The notes under the pieces are model-generated. The model made no database searches and was not told the origin of the DNA. It was given only the letters and a program-made list of their open reading frames with translations. A stretch of DNA of 44,877 nt, from NCBI GenBank assembly GCA_965603725.1, contig CBFDEC010000025.1:1-44877 (forward strand), read 5' to 3'. The position numbers were made by a program, and so were the translations under genes. Below, in pieces: positions 1-8,761 of the stretch (position 1 is the first letter of the stretch; each line of letters begins with the position of its first letter). Source of the stretch: JAGGSN01 sp965603725. GTDB lineage: Bacteria; Zixibacteria; MSB-5A5; UBA10806; 4484-95.

Positions 1-280
1 ATTGACAGTTTTGAATTGTAAGACATGGTGTGTTTTATGGGATTATCCCACTCCCACCCAAAGCGGGAGTGGGGCACCGGCGCAATTAATCCTACCGAAT
101 ATTGAGCAGTTGTTTTCAAATTTTGTTCATGTATTTCTTTGGGAATATCTTTAATTAATAATTTCTTAAGTTTATTTATGAGTAATTAATTTCCCCTGAT
201 TTCAATTTAGCCTAAAATACAAATTCATTTACTTTATACTCCTTGAGACCATCCTGAGGTATCACAACACAACCTATCAC
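1..280. other. Non-coding left edge of the window
   Basis: No convincing gene is visible before the meaB stop codon. The stretch is AT-rich apart from one GC-rich hairpin at 47-73. It lies downstream of the minus-strand mut operon, so it would hold that operon's 3' untranslated region, but I see no stem followed by a T-tract on the minus strand. Confidence 0.5.
47..73. repeat. GC-rich inverted repeat (9-bp stem)
   Basis: CCCACTCCC (47-55) pairs perfectly with GGGAGTGGG (65-73) across a 9-nt loop. It is not followed by a T-run on either strand, so I read it as one of the dispersed hairpins of this genome rather than a proven terminator. Confidence 0.5.
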
Positions 281-1270
281 CTACCCCTCAAATTTATCAA
301 TCAATATCTTAGCCGCAGTTGTAACCGGCAATTCGCCGGCCATAACCGCCTTTTCTATTTCGGGCAGATAGTTTTTGATGTCGGGGTGATGTTTAAAAAG
401 GCGGCGAAGATGTTCCTCGACCAGGGCATACAGCCAGTCGCGCGCCTGATAACGCCGCCTGTCTTTCCAGACGCCTGATTGCTGAGTAATCTTTTTGAAC
501 TTCTCAATGATTTTCCAGATTTCCAAAATGCCCTTACCCGTAATCGATGAGCAGGTTAAAGCCTCAGTCTGCCAGCCCTGCGTTGCCGATGTGAGATAGT
601 GCAGGGCTGTATTATATTCACTGCTTGCCGCTTTGGCTTTTGGCTCGTTATCGCCATCAGCCTTATTAACAACAACAGCATCGGCGATTTCGATTATGCC
701 TTTTTTTATCCCTTGAAGCTCGTCACCGGCGCCGGCAATTGTCAAAAGCAGAATGAAATCGACCATCGAACGGACCGTTATCTCATTCTGACCAACGCCT
801 ATCGTTTCGACTATCAAGACATCATATCCGGCGGCCTCGAACAAAAGCATGGTTTCCCGTGTCTTGCGGGCAACTCCGCCCAGCACACCGCTCGATGGGG
901 AGGGTCTGATAAATGCATTGGGGTCGGATGCAAGTATTTCCATACGGGTTTTATCGCCCAGTATGCTTCCTTTTGTTATACTGCTGGATGGGTCAATCGC
1001 CATCACCGCCACACGATGTTCATTTTCAGTGAGATAACAGCCGAGCGATTCTATGAACGTGCTCTTGCCGGCTCCCGGCATGCCGGTAATCCCGATTCTG
1101 ATTGAATTGCCGGTATAAGGCAGCAGTTCTCTTAACACAATCTGAGCCTGTTCGATATGTGATGACGAATTGCTCTCGATAAGCGTTATCGCCCGGGCAA
1201 GTATGGTACGATCGCCGTCTAAAACGCCCCTGATATAATCATTGATTGTTAAAGGTTGGCTATTGGTCAT
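281..1270 (-). CDS. meaB: Methylmalonyl-CoA mutase-associated GTPase MeaB (ArgK family)
   Basis: This 329-residue G3E-type P-loop GTPase chaperones methylmalonyl-CoA mutase: it gates cobalamin loading and protects or repairs the radical enzyme in the cytoplasm. Visible motifs are the Walker A loop GMPGAGKST (about residues 62-70), the DPSSS segment, ETIGVGQ (about 154-160) and NKAD (about 200). The length is usual for the family, and the start is an ATG. The gene lies 17 nt downstream of the mutase large subunit on the same strand, the classic mutA-mutB-meaB order, so it is almost certainly co-transcribed. The old name ArgK (arginine kinase) is a misannotation of this family. I see no anomaly. 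Confidence 0.95.
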   Translation of the reverse strand: MTNSQPLTINDYIRGVLDGDRTILARAITLIESNSSSHIEQAQIVLRELLPYTGNSIRIGITGMPGAGKSTFIESLGCYLTENEHRVAVMAIDPSSSITKGSILGDKTRMEILASDPNAFIRPSPSSGVLGGVARKTRETMLLFEAAGYDVLIVETIGVGQNEITVRSMVDFILLLTIAGAGDELQGIKKGIIEIADAVVVNKADGDNEPKAKAASSEYNTALHYLTSATQGWQTEALTCSSITGKGILEIWKIIEKFKKITQQSGVWKDRRRYQARDWLYALVEEHLRRLFKHHPDIKNYLPEIEKAVMAGELPVTTAAKILIDKFEG

Positions 1271-1287
1271 AATAATCTACACTTTTT

Positions 1288-3465
1288 TCAGCTTAAGCGG
1301 CTGTCAAGCTCCTTTAAAATATTTTGAGCCGCCGCCGGTATTACGGTTCCGGGCCCAAATATTGCCATCGTTCCTTGTTCGATTAAGTATTCATAATCCT
1401 GGGCGGGAATCACTCCGCCTATTACCACCATGATATCACGACGGCCGAATTTTTTCAAGTGTTCTATAAGCTGGGGCAATAAAGTCTTATGACCTCCGGC
1501 GAGACTGCTCATGCCGACTACATGGACATCATTTTCAATCGCCTGACGAGCCGTTTCCTCGGGAGTCTGGAACAGCGGTCCGATGTCGACATCAAAGCCA
1601 AGATCGGCAAAGGCGGTGGCGATAACCCTGGCGCCCCGATCATGACCATCCTGGCCAATCTTGGCAATCATAATTCTGGGTCGGCGTCCATGTCGCTTTT
1701 CAAATTCATCAGAAATGCTGCGAACTGAAGCTATCAGTTCCTTGTTGCCATACTCGGCGCTGTAGATACCGGAAATGGACCTGGTTGTTGCTTTGTGGCG
1801 GGTAAATACTTTTTCCATGGCATAAGATATCTCGCCCAGGCTTGCCATCGCTCGAGCCGCCTTGATTGATAGATCAAGCAGGTTCCCTTTTCCTGTACTT
1901 GCACACAGAGTTAATTCATTTAAAGCCGACTCGACTTTAGATTCATCCCTGTCTTTATGAAGTTTCTCCAATCGTTTGAGCTGGGCGTTTCGCACCGCGG
2001 TATTATCCACTTCGAGGATGTCGATCGGTTGTTCATTTTCGAGACTGTACTTATTTACACCGACTATTGTCTCCTTACCCGAATCGATCCTTGCCTGCCG
2101 CCGTGCCGAGGCCTCCTCGATACGCATTTTGGGTAAGCCGGTTTCAATCGCCTTAGCCATTCCGCCCAGGGATTCGACCTCCTGGATATGATGCCAGGCA
2201 CGTCGCATCAGAGCATCGGTTAACGATTCAACATAATAAGACCCGCCCCAGGGATCAATGACATTGCAGATGCCGGTTTCATGTTGAAGGTAAAGCTGAG
2301 TGTTGCGAGCAATCCGAGCCGAAAAATCGGTCGGCAGAGCTATTGCCTCATCAAGCGAATTAGTATGCAGCGATTGAGTGTGACCCAATACCGCGGCCAT
2401 TGCCTCAATACATGTACGTATTACATTATTAAACGGGTCCTGCTCGGTCAGGCTCCAACCGGAAGTCTGGCAATGTGTCCGTAACGCCATCGATTTAGGG
2501 TCCCTGGGATCGAACTGCTTAATCAACTTTGCCCATATTAACCGGGCCGCCCGAAGCTTGGCTATCTCCATAAAAAAATTCATGCCGATTGCCCAGAAGA
2601 AAGAAAGCCGCGGAGCAAAGGAATCGATATCAATTCCAGCCTCTATACCGGTGCGAACATATTCGAGTCCATCAGCCAGCGTATAAGCCATCTCCAGATC
2701 GGCAGTGGCGCCTGCTTCCTGCATGTGATAACCGGATATGCTAATGCTGTTGTATTTCGGCATATGCTTTGAGGTATAACCGAAAATGTCGGCAATGATT
2801 TTCATAGAGTGTTTCGGTGGATATATATAAGTGTTGCGAACCATATACTCTTTTAAAATATCGTTTTGAATGGTTCCGGTAAGCTGTTCCGGTTTTACTC
2901 CCTGTTCCTCGGCCGCTACAATATAGAAAGCCATCACCGGCAAGACCGCACCGCTCATTGTCATCGAGACCGACATTTTATCCAGGGGGATACCATCGAA
3001 AAGAACCTTCATATCAAGTATGGAGTCGATGGCAACGCCTGCCTTCCCAACATCGCCAGCTACCCGCGGATGATCAGAGTCGTAGCCGCGATGAGTTGCC
3101 AGGTCGAAGGCAACAGACAGCCCTTTCTGACCGGCGGCAAGATTGCGGCGATAGAAAGCATTGCTCTCCTCGGCGGTCGAAAAGCCTGCATACTGGCGAA
3201 TAGTCCAGGGGCGAGTGATATACATAGTGGCATACGGTCCACGGAGAAACGGTGGTATACCGGCAGTGTAGCCCGGATGCTCGAGGGCGCAAAGGTCATC
3301 GCCTGCATAAACCGGCTTAACGTCAATCTGCTCCATCGTCCGCCATTTGAGTTTATCCAGACTCCTACTGGCAATCTGTTCGGCTTCCTGTTGCCATGAT
3401 TTTTCATTTTCAGCAGGAGAAATTGAATCGAAATCTATCTTTGTAAAATTAGGAAAGGCATTCAT
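1288..3465 (-). CDS. mutB: Methylmalonyl-CoA mutase large (catalytic, B12-binding) subunit
   Basis: Catalyses the adenosylcobalamin-dependent interconversion of (R)-methylmalonyl-CoA and succinyl-CoA, used in propionate, odd-chain lipid and branched amino-acid metabolism. The 725-residue protein has an N-terminal TIM-barrel substrate domain (the stretch around TRPWTIRQYAGFSTAEESN is characteristic) and a C-terminal cobalamin domain. The latter contains the DxHxxG motif in GQDGHDRG (about residues 608-615), whose His is the lower axial cobalt ligand. The start ATG overlaps the stop of the upstream small subunit in an ATGA arrangement (3462-3465), indicating translational coupling and equimolar production of the heterodimer. 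Length and motifs are fully typical. Confidence 0.97.
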   Translation of the reverse strand: MNAFPNFTKIDFDSISPAENEKSWQQEAEQIASRSLDKLKWRTMEQIDVKPVYAGDDLCALEHPGYTAGIPPFLRGPYATMYITRPWTIRQYAGFSTAEESNAFYRRNLAAGQKGLSVAFDLATHRGYDSDHPRVAGDVGKAGVAIDSILDMKVLFDGIPLDKMSVSMTMSGAVLPVMAFYIVAAEEQGVKPEQLTGTIQNDILKEYMVRNTYIYPPKHSMKIIADIFGYTSKHMPKYNSISISGYHMQEAGATADLEMAYTLADGLEYVRTGIEAGIDIDSFAPRLSFFWAIGMNFFMEIAKLRAARLIWAKLIKQFDPRDPKSMALRTHCQTSGWSLTEQDPFNNVIRTCIEAMAAVLGHTQSLHTNSLDEAIALPTDFSARIARNTQLYLQHETGICNVIDPWGGSYYVESLTDALMRRAWHHIQEVESLGGMAKAIETGLPKMRIEEASARRQARIDSGKETIVGVNKYSLENEQPIDILEVDNTAVRNAQLKRLEKLHKDRDESKVESALNELTLCASTGKGNLLDLSIKAARAMASLGEISYAMEKVFTRHKATTRSISGIYSAEYGNKELIASVRSISDEFEKRHGRRPRIMIAKIGQDGHDRGARVIATAFADLGFDVDIGPLFQTPEETARQAIENDVHVVGMSSLAGGHKTLLPQLIEHLKKFGRRDIMVVIGGVIPAQDYEYLIEQGTMAIFGPGTVIPAAAQNILKELDSRLS

Positions 3466-5636
3466 GAGATTATTCCAAGCCTTTTCGCAATTCTTGTCAA
3501 CGTTTCAGGAACATCAACACCGTCATAGATAAATTCATCGACGCCAGCCTGTTTCAACGATTCAGGGTGATCTTTTGGATAACCTGCAAATACTATGATT
3601 GCATCATGCATGGCTTTTGTTATTGCCATAATAAATAACGGCGCCAGAGCCGGATAGCTCTCATCATCTGAACAAATAACTACAACCTGAGCGCCTGATT
3701 CATCGGCGGCCTTAGCGGCTTTATCAATTTCGTTAAATCCATCGCTGTTTATAACCTCAAAACCGCCAACCTGGAAAAAACCGATGGCAAAATCAGAACG
3801 CGATTTCTGCTGTTGGGTCGCGCCCAAGTTTGCCAAGAACACCTTTGGAGAACTGCCTGTTTTTTTAGAGTAAGCTTCAACAGCCCGTCGAACTGATTCA
3901 AATATTTCTGAATCCCTGCATATTTTAACAGGTTTAACATTAGCAATGGAGGTTTTGTCCTTACGCAAATTGCCGGCAATCTCACCGATTGTTGCGCCTG
4001 CCATAGCGGCTTCAATTGCAATCTCCATTAGCTTAGCTGGAGATGATTTATCCGTTTGAGCAATTTTATTTAGTAAATTATTGACCGTTGATTTCGAGGA
4101 TGCGCGAATTCTTTGTATCTGTTTAACTCGATCTTCATAGATGTTTTCATTGTTACGATCCTTGTCGCTTAATGGCTTCTCATCGGGATCAGGGTATTTA
4201 TTGGTACCGACCAGAATATCTTTGCACTTTGCCAGACGTTCAGACCTTGATGAAGCGGTTCTCGCAATCGTTTCCTGGGGAAATCCCTCTTGAAGGGCCT
4301 TAAACATGCCGCCCATTTTTTCAATTTCCTGAAACAGTTGCCATGACTTCCGGGCAATTGAATCAGTTAGCGTTTCTATATACCAGGAACCGCCGGCCGG
4401 GTCTATTACCTTATCGAGATGACTTTCCTCATTAAGGATTAACTGAATATTTCTGGAAATTCTTCGGGAGAATTTATCAGGCTGCCGATAAGCCTGGTCA
4501 AAAAAGCCTGCATGTATGCTGTTACAACCGCCGATGCCCCCGGAGAAAGCCTCGGTCATTGCCCGAAGCAGATTCACATAGGGATCATATACCGTTATAT
4601 TTCTGTCCGAGGTTCGGGCATGGATTGTCATTTTTTGCGACCGCTTATTTCCGCCGCAAGCGTCAACAACCTTAGCCCAGGTCAGCCTGGCCGCTCTGAG
4701 CTTAGCAATCTCCATGAAGAAATTTGAGCCAAGTGAAAAGGTGAAGCGAATACGAGAGGCAATATCATTAATATTCAAGTTTCTAAATTGCATTTCTCTT
4801 ATATATTCAACGCCGGTGGCGATTGCAAAAGCTAACTCCTCGACAGCGCTTGCGCCGCCATTATGATACGGCTGACTGTTAACTCCAATTGTCTGTATGT
4901 TTGGCGCATTATCTTGGGACCAGTCAGTTAAGATAAACATCTCATCGCAGGCTTTCTCAAAGGAGACAGGCAGATTGCCATAGGCGGCTGACTCTCCCAG
5001 CGGGTCGGTTTCAATACTGCCGTTGATCTTCAATATATCCTTACTATTATTAAGGGCATAAGCGATAAACGCAACAGCGGCCGGCAAAGCTGATGTTCCG
5101 GCATGGATATATACAGGTGTTTTTTTAAGATCGATTCCGTTTAGCGCTTTCTCAAAATCCTTCAGTGAAGAAATTGAGGTTCCTCCCTGACCAACATCAT
5201 CAACATCAGCATTATCAGGGTCTTTGCCATGCCGGGTCGCTTTATCCAACACTATGTTGATTGCAGTTTGTCCCGTGTTAAGGTCGAAACGCAGGGCCTC
5301 ATTGAGCTTTTCGGGTGTTGGATCGGAAATTTCCTGGGCTATATCCCATGAGTTTTCCATATAGCCAAGAACATCAGCGCCCCTTAAATAAGGAGTAAAG
5401 CCGGGAAACACTTCCAGGAATTTCAGCTTGCTTATATCATCTTTTGTATAAATCGGTTTAAGGTCTATTCCCTCGTAAGTCTCGGTTGCCATCTTTTTTT
5501 CGAAAGAATTGCCTTTAAGCTGTTTTTCAACCTCGTTGCGCCACTTTTGATAATCCGGATAAGGGAAATCGTTTATCAACAGCTTTTCTTTTTCGGTATC
5601 AGAAAGATTTCTAATTTCAGAATCGTTATTTATCAT
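3462..5636 (-). CDS. mutA: Methylmalonyl-CoA mutase small subunit
   Basis: Non-catalytic partner of the large subunit in the heterodimeric bacterial mutase. The 724-residue protein shares the barrel and Rossmann-like layout of MutB but lacks the DxHxxG cobalamin motif; the corresponding position reads ANLGATQQQKSRSDF. That loss is the hallmark of the small subunit. It is somewhat longer than many small subunits (about 620-640 residues). First gene of the mutA-mutB-meaB operon. The ATG has no strong Shine-Dalgarno sequence. No methylmalonyl-CoA epimerase or propionyl-CoA carboxylase is encoded in the window, and I could not see a cobalamin riboswitch upstream. Confidence 0.95.
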   Translation of the reverse strand: MINNDSEIRNLSDTEKEKLLINDFPYPDYQKWRNEVEKQLKGNSFEKKMATETYEGIDLKPIYTKDDISKLKFLEVFPGFTPYLRGADVLGYMENSWDIAQEISDPTPEKLNEALRFDLNTGQTAINIVLDKATRHGKDPDNADVDDVGQGGTSISSLKDFEKALNGIDLKKTPVYIHAGTSALPAAVAFIAYALNNSKDILKINGSIETDPLGESAAYGNLPVSFEKACDEMFILTDWSQDNAPNIQTIGVNSQPYHNGGASAVEELAFAIATGVEYIREMQFRNLNINDIASRIRFTFSLGSNFFMEIAKLRAARLTWAKVVDACGGNKRSQKMTIHARTSDRNITVYDPYVNLLRAMTEAFSGGIGGCNSIHAGFFDQAYRQPDKFSRRISRNIQLILNEESHLDKVIDPAGGSWYIETLTDSIARKSWQLFQEIEKMGGMFKALQEGFPQETIARTASSRSERLAKCKDILVGTNKYPDPDEKPLSDKDRNNENIYEDRVKQIQRIRASSKSTVNNLLNKIAQTDKSSPAKLMEIAIEAAMAGATIGEIAGNLRKDKTSIANVKPVKICRDSEIFESVRRAVEAYSKKTGSSPKVFLANLGATQQQKSRSDFAIGFFQVGGFEVINSDGFNEIDKAAKAADESGAQVVVICSDDESYPALAPLFIMAITKAMHDAIIVFAGYPKDHPESLKQAGVDEFIYDGVDVPETLTRIAKRLGIIS

Positions 5637-5810
5637 AGGTATACCCGAAGTGAATATTTAAAAATATCATTGACATTACATTGAAAATTTAAAAGATACA
5701 ATATCCCTTTACAAGCCTTTTTTAAAAATCTTTAGCTGGGAGGATTTTGTGATAACTGCCTCATTGTTTAAAAATTGCTCTGGATGAATAGTATATCAAA
5801 ATAATGCTAT

Positions 5811-5903
5811 CCCGCATTATTCACAAATCTTAACATGTGCTGGCATCTGCCATAGGTGGATTCTTCTGCCTGAGATGTCGGAAGTAACTTCCGACAGCAC
5901 AAA
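5811..5903. repeat. Dispersed repeat composite (families A and B)
   Basis: The left part (5811-5856) closely matches 10764-10808. The right part (5877-5903), with the palindromic core GTCGGAAGT/ACTTCCGAC followed by AGCACAAA, recurs at 11153-11180 and within both full 231-bp units near 17515-17545 and 17746-17776. This is an intergenic repeat family, apparently non-coding. Confidence 0.7.
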
Positions 5904-5926
5904 CAGCATAAAAAAAATTAATGCTA

Positions 5927-6928
5927 TTATTTCTGACCATAGTAGAGCGACCTGACATATCCAGTCAGACCGGTCATGGCCTGTTTGTAATTAACCTTTG
6001 GTTTATAACCGAGTTCGTACATCGCCCGGGAAATATCAAATACCTGGTCATACTTACCGACCCGGACAGTATAACGGGTAATCGGCGGGGTGACTTTATA
6101 GCGGCGAAGGCGGGCGTACAGTTCGCACACATACGCCGCCACATAGGCAGGCACATAAGGGAACGACCTGATCTTCAATTCGGCGCCGATTAAGTCTATC
6201 AGGTCAGTTAAAAACCGTTTTGTAGTTACCTTGGAACCATCAGTGATATTATAGGCATGCCCGATCGATTTATCGTTGGCAGCGGCCAGCATGACTCCCT
6301 GTACAACGTTATCGACATAGGAAAGGTTCATCAGGTTGACGCCGCCATCCACTATTGCCAATCTTTTGGTTTTAATTGCATTAACCAATAGAGGCATAAT
6401 CGCCCTGTCGCCCAATCCCCAGATATAACCGGGTCTGACAACTGTAACAGGGAGGTTATGTTTTTGGTAATACTCAAACGCCATCCTGTCGGCAATTATT
6501 TTCGAACGGGTGTAGTTATCTACAATTATATTCTCATAGGGGGCATCCTCATCAGTTCCCCGGTGGTGGCGTCCATTGCCATAGACCGCCACAGTTGAGA
6601 CATACACAGCCTTTAGACAGTTTTGTTTTAAACAAGCATCTAAGAAGTTCTTTACGCTATTCACATTAATAGCTAAAAAATCCTCCCAGGGGCCAAAGTC
6701 GGTTACCAAAGCGGCGCAGTGAATGCCGATATCGGCGTTTTTCAGAAGAGTCATGAAGCTTTCATCATCGGTTAAATCTCCATAGACAAGTTCCGCCCCA
6801 AGCTCTTTCAATAACGATACATTAGAACTTTTCCGCACCAAAGCTGTGACATTATCGCCGTTCTGACGATATGCCCTGGCTAATGCGCCTCCCAGAAATC
6901 CACTGGCGCCGGTAATTGCTATTTTCAT
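5927..6928 (-). CDS. NAD(P)-dependent epimerase/dehydratase (extended SDR, 3-beta-HSD-like)
   Basis: A 333-residue extended short-chain dehydrogenase/reductase. The N-terminus carries the dinucleotide-binding signature GASGFLGGALA (about residues 7-17). A second conserved block (STVAVYG) is followed by the catalytic YxxxK in YTRSK (about 158-162). The family oxidises or epimerises nucleotide sugars, sterol-like or hydroxyl substrates; the substrate cannot be read from the sequence. The 3-beta-hydroxysteroid dehydrogenase/NAD-dependent epimerase subgroup is the closest by general appearance. It starts 7 nt after the upstream DUF1189 gene's stop, so the two probably form an operon. Confidence 0.85.
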   Translation of the reverse strand: MKIAITGASGFLGGALARAYRQNGDNVTALVRKSSNVSLLKELGAELVYGDLTDDESFMTLLKNADIGIHCAALVTDFGPWEDFLAINVNSVKNFLDACLKQNCLKAVYVSTVAVYGNGRHHRGTDEDAPYENIIVDNYTRSKIIADRMAFEYYQKHNLPVTVVRPGYIWGLGDRAIMPLLVNAIKTKRLAIVDGGVNLMNLSYVDNVVQGVMLAAANDKSIGHAYNITDGSKVTTKRFLTDLIDLIGAELKIRSFPYVPAYVAAYVCELYARLRRYKVTPPITRYTVRVGKYDQVFDISRAMYELGYKPKVNYKQAMTGLTGYVRSLYYGQK

Positions 6929-6935
6929 AACACAG

Positions 6936-7712
6936 TCAACCCGCTTTTATCCTGCGTAAATTGCTTGATACGTCGATATTGACGAACGCTCCAATATAAA
7001 CGATATAAAACAGAATATACAATAAAAAACTCCAGGGTATATGAACCCCTGTCAATAATAGAATAGTTGATATTATAAGTTGAAAGCTCACAAGATAAAA
7101 CCCGGCTTTGAGGCCGCCTTTATAAGCCAGCCCCATCCGTCTGAACTTAAATAATGTTATTGGTGTGATAATAAGAAATATATATAAAAGCCCTGTAATT
7201 AACTTATAAATAAACATACCCAAAAGACCAGCCAGGAACGATAAAATAATTATATATATTTTAAAACGCTTCAATGACTCAACATTGTGCACATCAGAAT
7301 AACTGTCGGGATAATTTATGGCAAAAGGCCTGTAATCAGCGGCAATCACTAACATTCCTGGACCGATAAAAATTGTGGGCGGACGGTCCGGATCAAGATC
7401 TTTTAATGCGGATTCCTTATCCAGATATACCTTGTCTACATGAATAACCCAGTTTTTAAACTGAAGTTTTTCAGGTAATACCGGCATAGTGACAATTTCG
7501 CCGTTTATAAATTCGACACTATTTACATTTTCTGCAAAGAAAGCCAGCGCCTCGTTATACAAAGAAACAATTTTTACAGCGCCAAAAATAGCCGTGAAAA
7601 AAGCAATAACGGTTATCAATAGAATAAAATGTGCCCAGGCTCTTTTTAACGGGCGTTTCAGTATATTATGGTAATATTTTACGGTGGTAACAGCTCTAAA
7701 AAGGTCTTTCAA
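6936..7712 (-). CDS. DUF1189 family integral membrane protein
   Basis: A 258-residue membrane protein. One transmembrane helix lies near the N-terminus (about residues 27-50), then a soluble domain of about 100 residues, then a block of four to five hydrophobic helices in the C-terminal half. This layout and the opening (FRAV, then a KRPLKRAW-like basic stretch before the first helix) fit DUF1189, a family of unknown function. The start is a TTG. It is followed 7 nt downstream by the epimerase gene. No catalytic motif is visible. Confidence 0.75.
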   Translation of the reverse strand: MKDLFRAVTTVKYYHNILKRPLKRAWAHFILLITVIAFFTAIFGAVKIVSLYNEALAFFAENVNSVEFINGEIVTMPVLPEKLQFKNWVIHVDKVYLDKESALKDLDPDRPPTIFIGPGMLVIAADYRPFAINYPDSYSDVHNVESLKRFKIYIIILSFLAGLLGMFIYKLITGLLYIFLIITPITLFKFRRMGLAYKGGLKAGFYLVSFQLIISTILLLTGVHIPWSFLLYILFYIVYIGAFVNIDVSSNLRRIKAG

Positions 7713-7768
7713 AAAAACAGGATCACCCCCAGCAATCGATGTTTTTGGGTAATGAGTTTCCGCCGGAT

Positions 7769-8026
7769 TTACTTTTTATGGCGTCGCCTTTTTTTCTTTG
7801 GCCCCTCGCCTTTCGAAGTTATAGCCGAAAGGTCGAAATTAAGCTGGACGTCTCCCAGCTTTTTCTTGCCTTTTTCAGTGACGCTGTATTTTGCGGTTGG
7901 TCCCTCGCCGGTTTTCTCAAGCCATCCTTTCCGTACGCAGTAATCAAGGTAGGCGGGACCAAGAGAGAAGGCGTCCTCCTGATGTTCAAATTCCAGCCGG
8001 CCGTGCGGCAATTGCTTTTTTTTCAT
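7769..8026 (-). CDS. Small basic protein, winged-helix-like
   Basis: An 85-residue protein ending in a lysine/arginine-rich tail (KGEGPKKKRRRHKK). The central part (YLDYCVRKGWLEKTGEGPTAKYSVTEKG, about residues 27-54) reads like the recognition helix and wing of a PadR/MarR-type winged helix, where a hairpin ends in 'Y-x-V/L-T-x-x-G'. The basic tail would suit nucleic-acid binding. I do not recognise a named family. It lies between DUF1189 and DUF3795 genes on the same strand with short gaps. No clear ribosome-binding site precedes the ATG. Confidence 0.6.
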   Translation of the reverse strand: MKKKQLPHGRLEFEHQEDAFSLGPAYLDYCVRKGWLEKTGEGPTAKYSVTEKGKKKLGDVQLNFDLSAITSKGEGPKKKRRRHKK

Positions 8027-8073
8027 AAGGCGGCTTTATTAATTAAAAATCCCATTTGTGCTTTTATAATGTT

Positions 8074-8451
8074 TCATTCCCTCGATGCTGTCTCAGAAAC
8101 AAAAGCATCTACTCCGATTTTGCTGATCCGCCGAAGGTTTTGTTGTGGCTCCGGATGATTCTCATAATATTTCTCAAGCTCTGGGCAGGGGAACTCGCGG
8201 CACTGATAGCAAAACTCGATTCCCTTTTCTTGAGCGCATTTTCTGAACTGACAGCTTTTACCCCAGCAGTTCTTGTTATCGGCGCGACAACCCCAGCAGT
8301 GGATATTATCAGCGCTGAGATTTTTCCCCAGTTCCTTAGAATACTTTTTGGCCAGCCTTTCTTTTTTTCTACTATCAGAAGTAGTGCTTGCTATATAAAC
8401 CAGACATCTGGCGCAATATTGTCCGCAAAATCCGATAAGTATCCCCGGCAA
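8074..8451 (-). CDS. DUF3795 cysteine-rich protein
   Basis: A 125-residue protein with about ten cysteines, including CGQYCARC near the N-terminus, CWGC, a CQFRKC cluster and CYQCREFPC. This matches the DUF3795 family, thought to bind metal (probably zinc) and of unknown function. The TTG start is chosen because a strong AAGGAGGAG ribosome-binding site sits just upstream on the minus strand. It is the first gene of a possible small minus-strand operon and is divergent from the lipoprotein gene at 8762. Confidence 0.75.
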   Translation of the reverse strand: MPGILIGFCGQYCARCLVYIASTTSDSRKKERLAKKYSKELGKNLSADNIHCWGCRADNKNCWGKSCQFRKCAQEKGIEFCYQCREFPCPELEKYYENHPEPQQNLRRISKIGVDAFVSETASRE

Positions 8452-8761
8452 TTCTCCTCCTTGATAGAATTAGTATAACACAATCAAGCCGGCTTTACAA
8501 CAAATTATTACATAAATCTACAGCCAACTCCACAATGTCTGCCATACATTAATAATCATCTTGAAATAATACTACCATTATATTCTTCCGAAATCTATAT
8601 AATAACTGAAGGAGGATTGTAAAACTATTTTGTCATAGCATCGGCCTAAAGTATTGGGTTTTTCATCCGAATTTATCAATAAATTGAATATTTTTATTGA
8701 TATTATATTGGCTAATTGCTAATTAATAAACACTCATAGAAATAGAAAGGGGTAATCAGCT
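8452..8761. other. Divergent intergenic region upstream of the lipoprotein gene
   Basis: About 310 bp, AT-rich, no gene. On the plus strand there is a perfect -10-like TATAAT at 8598-8603 with only a poor -35, followed by a GAAGGAGG stretch with no ORF after it. A 9-bp inverted repeat lies at 8675-8701. A promoter for the downstream lipoprotein gene is likely here, but its exact position is uncertain. Confidence 0.4.
8675..8701 (+). promoter_or_regulatory. AT-rich inverted repeat, possible operator or leader hairpin
   Basis: ATCAATAAA (8675-8683) and TTTATTGAT (8693-8701) form a perfect 9-bp dyad with a 9-nt spacer, 60 bp upstream of the lipoprotein ATG. A dyad of this size and spacing could bind a dimeric regulator or fold in the leader. 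No regulator is identified. Confidence 0.35.

Noticed and set aside
5637..5926. Cobalamin riboswitch upstream of mutA
   Set aside because: I looked for the B12-box-type conserved stretch on the minus strand and saw none; the region is AT-rich with repeat copies.
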